A stretch of 11,469 nt of DNA. Source: Deltaproteobacteria bacterium (lineage in GTDB: Bacteria; Desulfobacterota; BSN033; UBA1163). Both the position numbers and the translations under genes were made by a program. The stretch covers positions 1 through 11,469 of the forward strand of contig VGSD01000044.1 in the NCBI GenBank assembly GCA_016875155.1, read 5' to 3'. This document shows positions 6,708 to 11,469 of this stretch, in pieces (position 1 is the first letter of the stretch; each line of letters begins with the position of its first letter). Below the pieces are notes generated by a model. That model worked only from the letters and a program-made list of their open reading frames with translations, did no database searches and was not told the origin of the DNA.

Positions 6708-7615
6708 AAAATCTCCGGATTATTCTCATCAGCGGTCTTTCGGGATCAGGGAAAACGACGGCTGTTAAAGCTTTAGAAGATATCGGTTTCTACTGCGTAG
6801 ATAATCTTCCTATCCTTCTTTTGCCAAAATTTCTCGAACTCTGCGGGCAGTCCGGCGGAAAGATTTCCAGGGTGGCTGTGGTCGAAGATATCCGTGAGGC
6901 AGACTCCCGTCCGGCTTCCGGTCAGGAAGAGGCCGATTTCTTCGAGGTTTCGAGGCGGATCATCGAAGGCCTTCGGAAGGAAGGGTACCCCATCGAAATT
7001 ATCTTTCTGGACTCCTCTGACCCCGTCCTGATGAGGCGATTCAGTGAGACAAGGCGTCAACATCCCCTTGCTCTGGGAGGATCCATTCTAGAAGGAATTC
7101 GGATGGAACGGGAGCGCCTAGAGGGAATACGGGATATGGCCAACCAGGTCATCGATACCTCTCAGTATAATGTCCATGAACTGAAGGAAAAAATACAGCA
7201 GTATGCCCAGGAAGGCTCAGGGGGAGGGCATCTGACAATAACCCTCCTTTCATTCGGGTACAGTTTCGGAGTTCCTTATGAGGCGGATCTGCTGTTCGAT
7301 GTCCGTTTTTTACCCAATCCTTATTTTGTGGAAGAATTGAAGCATCTGAAAGGGGATCATCCCAGCGTGGCAGAATATCTTCTGCAGTGGGAGGAGACAA
7401 AGGAATTTCTGAACCGGACCCAGGATTTCATCGGTTTTCTCCTCCCTTTCTATCTAAGGGAGAGGAGAACCCATTTAACGATTGCGGTGGGGTGCACCGG
7501 CGGAAGACATCGATCCATCGTCATCGTCAACCAGTTGGTTGAGATGTTGCGGGATAAGATGGCGAAGCAGGGTGTCTTTTTATCCGTGCGTCACCGGGAC
7601 GCAGAGAGAGGGTGA
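6704..7615 (+). CDS. rapZ: RapZ/YvcJ family nucleotide-binding protein (RNase adapter)
   Basis: In E. coli RapZ binds the sRNAs GlmY/GlmZ and guides RNase E, tuning glucosamine-6-phosphate supply; in other phyla (YvcJ) the role is less clear. The 303-residue product has Walker A GLSGSGKT (11-18), the family block YCVDNLP (30-36), FLDSSDPVLMRRFSETRRQHPL (101-122), and the C-terminal domain with LSFGYSFGVPYEADLLFDVR (182-201) and the RNA/ligand-binding loop GCTGGRHRS (263-271). Length equals the family norm (~285-300). The start is GTG, in a GTGA overlap with the hprK stop. The hprK-rapZ pair links it to PTS signalling. The RNA target here cannot be deduced; no GlmZ-like RNA is seen in the window. 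Confidence 0.95.
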
Positions 7616-7620
7616 GCGAG

Positions 7621-8037
7621 ATGGTGGGAGTCATTGTGGTTACGCATTGCCGTCTGGGAGAAGAAATGATCGCTGCCGCCCAGCTTGTGGTGGGAGAGGA
7701 ATTAAGGCAGTTTCAGCCTGTCTCCATTGATCCCAAAGAGGGGTCGGAGGAAATCCGGGACAAGATCATTGCCGCCATACGGAAGGTGGAGGGAGGGCAG
7801 GGGATATTAATCCTGACGGATATGTATGGAGGAACGCCGTCCAACATCAGCCTCTCCTTTCTGGAAGAGAAGAAGATTGAGGTGATTACAGGGGTCAACC
7901 TTCCGATGTTGCTCAAACTGGCGACCTACCAGGACAACATGGATCTTGAATCACTCGCCGCTTTCATCACCGATTATGGGCAGAGAAATATCAATCTGGC
8001 GAGCGAGGTGCTTAAAAAACGGGTGGAGAAAAAGTAA
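7621..8037 (+). CDS. PTS EIIA component, mannose/sorbose family
   Basis: This is a single EIIA-Man domain (138 residues from ATG). Hallmarks are the phosphoacceptor His9 in VGVIVVTHCR, the LTDMYGGTPSNIS loop, and GVNLPMLLKLATY. In most family members the residue after the His is Gly (VVTHG); here it is Cys. ATG 7621 is preferred because GAGGGTGA sits at a normal distance before it and the family usually starts M-(I/V)-G; a GTG at 7612 (GTGA overlap with rapZ) would add three residues. It normally passes phosphate to an EIIB, but no EIIB, EIIC or EIID gene follows, so it is likely a regulatory phosphocarrier in this relay. I give no gene symbol because manX/ptsL naming would imply transport. 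Confidence 0.92.
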   Translation: MVGVIVVTHCRLGEEMIAAAQLVVGEELRQFQPVSIDPKEGSEEIRDKIIAAIRKVEGGQGILILTDMYGGTPSNISLSFLEEKKIEVITGVNLPMLLKLATYQDNMDLESLAAFITDYGQRNINLASEVLKKRVEKK

Positions 8038-8102
8038 GCAGCGACTCATCCCGCCAGGCTGGAGATTGATAAAATATCTAATCGAATGGATCGAGCGAAG
8101 AG

Positions 8103-8369
8103 ATGGAAATTCAGACCTTTACCATTAAGAACAAATTGGGACTCCATGCAAGGGCAGCCGCCCTTTTGGTCAAAACAGCCAACCGGTTTGTCTCGGAGGT
8201 GAGCATTGAGAAGGATGGATTGGAAGTGAATGCAAAGTCCATCATGGGAATCCTGATGTTAGCCGCCACCAAAGGGATGCGGATCACACTCAAGGCAGAG
8301 GGAAAAGACGCAGGGCTGGCGATTCAGGCTCTTGGAAAACTGTTTGAAAATAAATTCGGTGAGGAATGA
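8103..8369 (+). CDS. ptsH: Phosphocarrier protein HPr
   Basis: HPr accepts phosphate from enzyme I on His15 and donates it to EIIA proteins. The 88-residue product has the full signature: NKLGLHARAA with His15 and Arg17, and NAKSIMGILML with Ser46, the HprK target. So it is competent both for PEP-dependent phosphotransfer and for regulatory serine phosphorylation, matching hprK about 1.4 kb upstream. A 65-base gap with no recognisable structure separates it from the EIIA gene. The ribosome binding site is weak (GAGCGAAGAG region). It overlaps ptsI by ATGA, so HPr and enzyme I are probably made in a coupled way. It could be called npr by analogy with the nitrogen PTS, but Ser46 and the EI partner favour ptsH. 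Confidence 0.96.
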   Translation: MEIQTFTIKNKLGLHARAAALLVKTANRFVSEVSIEKDGLEVNAKSIMGILMLAATKGMRITLKAEGKDAGLAIQALGKLFENKFGEE

Positions 8370-10162
8370 GGATGGCGGTTCAGCAGCAGATTAACAAAAT
8401 CCTTCATGGCATTGGCGCTTCTCCGGGGATTGTTACCGGAAGGGCCTATCTAGTCGAACGGTTTAAAGTCCGCATGCCTGAAAAGAAGATTGATCCCTCC
8501 AAGGTGGATGAGGAGGTACAGCGGTTTTACCGTGCGATTGAAGAGTCCAGGAGCCAGTTGCAAGAGGTCAAGGAGAAGATTCTGGATCCTACGGTGAGGC
8601 AACATGCTTTCATCCTGGATGTCCACCTGATGATCCTAGACGATCAAATGCTAATCCAGAACACGGTGGACCATATCCGGAAGAAAAAGATCAATTCGGA
8701 GTGGGCCCTTGATCTTACCCTTGAAAAACTGGATTCCGCCTTTAAAACCATTGAGGACGAATATCTGAGAGAGCGGAGAAGTGATCTCCACTATGTTACA
8801 GCGAGGATCTTCCGGAACCTCATGGGAAAGAAACATGATGACATCACCAAGATCAAAGGGAAGGTCATCATTGTGGCCCATGATCTTTCACCTGCCGATA
8901 CCCTCCAGATCCGATTGGACCAGGTGGCTGGTTTTTTGACGGACATTGGCGGAAAGGTTTCTCATACTGCCATTCTCGCCCGATCTCTTGGAATTCCCGC
9001 CGTCGTCGGATTGGAGACAGCCACCTCCCTGATCAATGGGGGAGACCTGTTGATCATCGATGGAGAGGCAGGAGGGGTGGTGATCAATCCGACCGAGGAA
9101 GTCTCCGAATCCTTTGTGGAGAAGAGGAAACGGGTTCGATTGCTTGAGCGGGAAGTCCTGAAATATGCCTCCCTGCCAGCGGAGACGAGGGATGGGGTCC
9201 GGATTCATTTTCAGGCTAACATTGAGATGGTGGAAGAGATCCCTTCGGCCAAGAGCCATGGCGCAGAAGGGGTCGGACTCTACCGGACTGAAATTCTCTA
9301 CCTCAACCGGAAGGATCTGCCCAGTGAAGAAGAGCATTATCAAACGTATCGAAAACTGGTAGAGAACATTTCTCCCGGAGTCGCTACGATCCGCACGCTG
9401 GATATCGGAGGCGATAAGTTTCTGGATGGTTATTCAAAGAACAATGAGATGAACCCCGCGATGGGGCTGAGAGCCATTCGGTTCTGCATCAAAGAGACCG
9501 ATATCTTTAAGGAGCAGTTAAAAGGGATTCTACGCGCCAGCGTTCACGGAAAGCTAAGGATCCTCTTCCCGATGATCTCCGGCATTGAAGAGATCCGGAG
9601 AGCGAAAACCCTGCTGGAAGAGGCGAAGAAAGGGCTGACTCGTGCCAAGATTCCTTTTGACCGGTCCATCAAGATCGGGGCAATGATCGAAATCCCCTCT
9701 GCTTCGATGACAGCAGATATTTTAGCTCGCGAAGTCGATTTCTTCAGTATTGGGACGAACGATCTTATCCAGTATGCCCTAGCTGTTGACCGGATCAATG
9801 AACATGTCTCCTATCTTTATGAACCTCTTCACCCCGCCATTTTGAGAATTGTCCGGAGCGTGGTCCATTCTGCACAAAATGCCGGCATTCCAGTGGCCAT
9901 TTGCGGGGAGATGGCTTCAGAGCCTGCTTATGTGTTAGTCTTGTTAGGTTTGGGCCTGCAGGAGTTCAGCATGAACCCGATCGCCATTCCAAAGGTGAAG
10001 AAGGTCCTTCGCCTGGCGAGGGCAGAAGAGACGAGGCTCATGGCAGAGAAACTATTCCAATTCTCCACGGCCGTGGAGATCAAGCGATATGTCCGGAAAT
10101 GGATGGCTGAGATGTTTCCGGAGGATTTTGGTAAATCGATTGCAGAGGAATTAAAAGCATAA
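8366..10162 (+). CDS. ptsI: PTS enzyme I (phosphoenolpyruvate-protein phosphotransferase)
   Basis: Enzyme I takes phosphate from PEP and passes it to HPr. The 598-residue product contains the N-terminal HPr-binding domain, the phospho-histidine domain with His200 in GGKVSHTAILARSLGIPAVVG, and the C-terminal PEP-binding barrel: GVGLYRTEILYL (303-314), LDIGGDK (345-351), NPAMGLRAIRF (363-373), IGAMIEIPSA (437-446), SIGTNDLIQYALAVDR (461-476) and the catalytic Cys513 in AICGEMA. It has no N-terminal GAF domain, so it is ordinary EI rather than the GAF-bearing EI-Ntr (PtsP). It is slightly longer than E. coli EI (575). ATG 8366 overlaps the ptsH stop (ATGA); ATG 8372 is equally possible and has better spacing from GAGG at 8361-8364. 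Confidence 0.97.
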   Translation: MRMAVQQQINKILHGIGASPGIVTGRAYLVERFKVRMPEKKIDPSKVDEEVQRFYRAIEESRSQLQEVKEKILDPTVRQHAFILDVHLMILDDQMLIQNTVDHIRKKKINSEWALDLTLEKLDSAFKTIEDEYLRERRSDLHYVTARIFRNLMGKKHDDITKIKGKVIIVAHDLSPADTLQIRLDQVAGFLTDIGGKVSHTAILARSLGIPAVVGLETATSLINGGDLLIIDGEAGGVVINPTEEVSESFVEKRKRVRLLEREVLKYASLPAETRDGVRIHFQANIEMVEEIPSAKSHGAEGVGLYRTEILYLNRKDLPSEEEHYQTYRKLVENISPGVATIRTLDIGGDKFLDGYSKNNEMNPAMGLRAIRFCIKETDIFKEQLKGILRASVHGKLRILFPMISGIEEIRRAKTLLEEAKKGLTRAKIPFDRSIKIGAMIEIPSASMTADILAREVDFFSIGTNDLIQYALAVDRINEHVSYLYEPLHPAILRIVRSVVHSAQNAGIPVAICGEMASEPAYVLVLLGLGLQEFSMNPIAIPKVKKVLRLARAEETRLMAEKLFQFSTAVEIKRYVRKWMAEMFPEDFGKSIAEELKA

Positions 10163-10168
10163 AATCAT

Positions 10169-10175
10169 AAGGAGG
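10169..10175 (+). promoter_or_regulatory. Ribosome binding site of metK
   Basis: AAGGAGG lies eight bases before ATG 10184, within the only 21 bases separating ptsI and metK. It supports strong independent translation initiation of metK on the shared transcript. The gap is too short for a SAM riboswitch. Confidence 0.85.
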
Positions 10176-10183
10176 AAAGCGTT

Positions 10184-11347
10184 ATGTCCATGACCGATTT
10201 TTTATTTACATCTGAATCCGTCACCGAGGGACACCCGGATAAAGTGGCGGACCAAATTTCCGATTCCATTCTGGACGCCATCATCGCACAGGATCCCAAT
10301 GCACGGGTAGCCTGTGAGACCATGGTGACCACGGGAATGGCAATCATTGCAGGCGAGATTTCAACTTCCTGTTATGTCCATATGCCGAAGATCGTCCGAG
10401 AGACGATCAAAGAGATCGGCTATAATGATTCGGCCATGGGGTTTGACTGGGAGACCTGCGCTGTCCTTACGTCGATCGATGAGCAATCGCCCGATATCTC
10501 CCGAGGGGTTAAAGAGAAGAAGGGTCATGAACAGGGGGCAGGAGATCAGGGATTGATGTTCGGTTATGCCTGTGATGAGACTCCGGAATTGATGCCCATG
10601 CCCATCGTCTATGCCCATCGGCTGACCCGTCGTCTGGCTGAAGTGCGAAAGAAAAACATCCTTGATTTTTTAAGGCCGGATGGAAAATCCCAGGTGACAC
10701 TTCAATATATCAATGGGAAACCTGTTCGTGTTGATTCTGTTGTCATCGCAGCACAACATTCAGACAAAGTGGCTTATGAAACGCTGAAGGAGGGGATTAT
10801 CGAAGAAGTGATCCTAAAAATTATTCCTGAAAAACTTCGCGATAAAAATACAAAGTATTATATCAATACCACCGGCCGGTTCGTCCATGGAGGCCCCAAG
10901 GCGGACTGCGGCTTAACCGGTAGAAAGATCATCGTCGATACCTATGGGGGCGTTGGAAGCCATGGAGGGGGCTGTTTTTCGGGGAAAGATCCGTCCAAGA
11001 TGGATCGAAGCGCTTCCTATATGGCGAGACATATTGCAAAGAATATCGTTGCGGCAGGCCTCGCCACAAAATGTGAAGTCCAGATTGCCTATTCGATCGG
11101 GAAGGCTGAACCTGTTTCTCTCATGATTGATACCTCAGGGACTTCAAAAATTCCTCCGGATCAGATTGCCAAGCTTATCCGAGAGTATTTTGATTTAAAG
11201 CCAAGAGCTATCATCGATTATCTTGACCTCCGTAAACCTGTTTATAAGCGGACTGCCTGTTATGGACATTTTGGTCGAAATGAACCCGGATTTACCTGGG
11301 AGAAGGCCAACATGGCAGCAGAGCTGAAGAAGGCGGCAAAACTCTAA
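10184..11347 (+). CDS. metK: S-adenosylmethionine synthetase
   Basis: MetK makes S-adenosylmethionine from methionine and ATP. The 387-residue product is full length (E. coli 384). Motifs present: [17 protein letters not shown] (11-27, ATP/metal binding), [16 protein letters not shown] (114-129), [18 protein letters not shown] (232-249), and the P-loop-like [17 protein letters not shown] (261-277). Most bacterial MetK read GGGAFSGKD here, so Cys264 replaces a usual Ala; all charged active-site residues I can recognise are kept. It lies 21 bases after ptsI with a strong Shine-Dalgarno, implying cotranscription with the PTS genes unless an internal promoter exists inside ptsI. A repeat array begins 6 bases after its stop. 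I see no following gene in the last 122 bases. Confidence 0.97.
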   Translation: MSMTDFLFTSESVTEGHPDKVADQISDSILDAIIAQDPNARVACETMVTTGMAIIAGEISTSCYVHMPKIVRETIKEIGYNDSAMGFDWETCAVLTSIDEQSPDISRGVKEKKGHEQGAGDQGLMFGYACDETPELMPMPIVYAHRLTRRLAEVRKKNILDFLRPDGKSQVTLQYINGKPVRVDSVVIAAQHSDKVAYETLKEGIIEEVILKIIPEKLRDKNTKYYINTTGRFVHGGPKADCGLTGRKIIVDTYGGVGSHGGGCFSGKDPSKMDRSASYMARHIAKNIVAAGLATKCEVQIAYSIGKAEPVSLMIDTSGTSKIPPDQIAKLIREYFDLKPRAIIDYLDLRKPVYKRTACYGHFGRNEPGFTWEKANMAAELKKAAKL

Positions 11348-11352
11348 AAAAA

Positions 11353-11469
11353 AAGGGGTTCAAGGGGTCCAGGATTCAAGGGGTCAAGTTAAAAGCTTCT
11401 AACAATTTTAAAGATAGACCTTTCCTTGAACCCATGAACCCTCGAATCCTTGAACCCTTAATTTGAATC
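11353..11469. repeat. Inverted repeat with 8- to 9-nt GGGTTCAA/TTGAACCC units after metK (continues to window end)
   Basis: The left arm has AAGGGGTTC (11353), AAGGGGTCC (11362), AGGATTC (11371) and AAGGGGTC (11378). The right arm has TTGAACCC (11426), ATGAACCC (11434), TCGAATCC (11442) and TTGAACCC (11450), exactly 8 apart, with a further TTGAATC at the window edge. The variant GGATTC occurs once on the left (11372-11377) and its complement GAATCC once on the right (11444-11449); the arms align well if one extra left unit is bulged out. The array may continue past the window. It sits directly after the metK stop and could act as a transcript end, but has no T-tract after the stem. Confidence 0.8.

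Noticed and set aside
7482..7730. Forward frame spanning the rapZ-EIIA junction
   Set aside because: It overlaps the conserved C terminus of rapZ and the EIIA N terminus in another frame, and its translation resembles no family.
10163..10183. SAM riboswitch or T-box before metK
   Set aside because: Only 21 bases separate ptsI and metK, nearly all taken by the Shine-Dalgarno sequence and its spacing.
11348..11469. Classic rho-independent terminator after metK
   Set aside because: There is an A-run directly after the stop and a long imperfect inverted repeat, but no compact GC-rich stem followed by a T-tract on the plus strand.

Overview
The window is a dense, single-strand (+) stretch of core chromosomal genes with moderate GC content. 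Gene content suggests a Gram-negative, LPS-making bacterium, most likely Desulfobacterota (old Deltaproteobacteria). The reasons are the lptC-lptA-lptB-rpoN-hpf-ptsN-rapZ order shared with Proteobacteria, combined with an HPr kinase (hprK), a mannose-family EIIA, HPr and enzyme I in one run. The lineage is inferred from gene order and protein sequence only.

Layout. Positions 1-2756 hold envelope genes: the 3' part of kdsD (Kdo precursor synthesis), then lptC, lptA and lptB (LPS transport). Positions 2758-5511 hold the regulators rpoN (sigma-54), long-form hpf (ribosome hibernation) and ptsN (EIIA-Ntr). Positions 5739-10162 hold a phosphotransferase regulatory module: hprK, rapZ, an EIIA of the mannose family, ptsH and ptsI. 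metK (SAM synthetase) follows 21 bases after ptsI. No EIIB, EIIC or EIID gene is present, so as seen here the PTS is a phosphorelay without a sugar permease: PEP -> EI -> HPr(His15) -> EIIA-Ntr/EIIA-Man, with HprK acting on HPr Ser46. Many junctions are translationally coupled (ATGA or GTGA overlaps at lptC/lptA, hprK/rapZ and HPr/ptsI; rapZ/EIIA and lptB/rpoN touch or overlap depending on start choice).

The proteins are ordinary; the non-coding gaps are not. Five gaps (kdsD-lptC, lptA-lptB, rpoN-hpf, ptsN-hprK, and after metK) each hold a long imperfect inverted repeat whose arms are built from short degenerate tandem units: an 8-nt TAGTC-type unit in two gaps, a 7-nt AAACTC-type unit, a 12-nt TCGAAGCTCGTA-type unit, and an 8- to 9-nt GGGTTCAA-type unit. 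Within an array the period is often exact, and in two of them a rare variant unit occurs once in each arm at or near its mirror position. A sixth gap (hpf-ptsN) holds a different, compact, multi-stem element closed by a 14-bp stem (ACCCCGTTAGAAAT / ATTTTTAACGGGGT) whose 3' arm overlaps the likely ribosome binding site of ptsN. These intergenic structures are the best candidates for something undescribed in this window.
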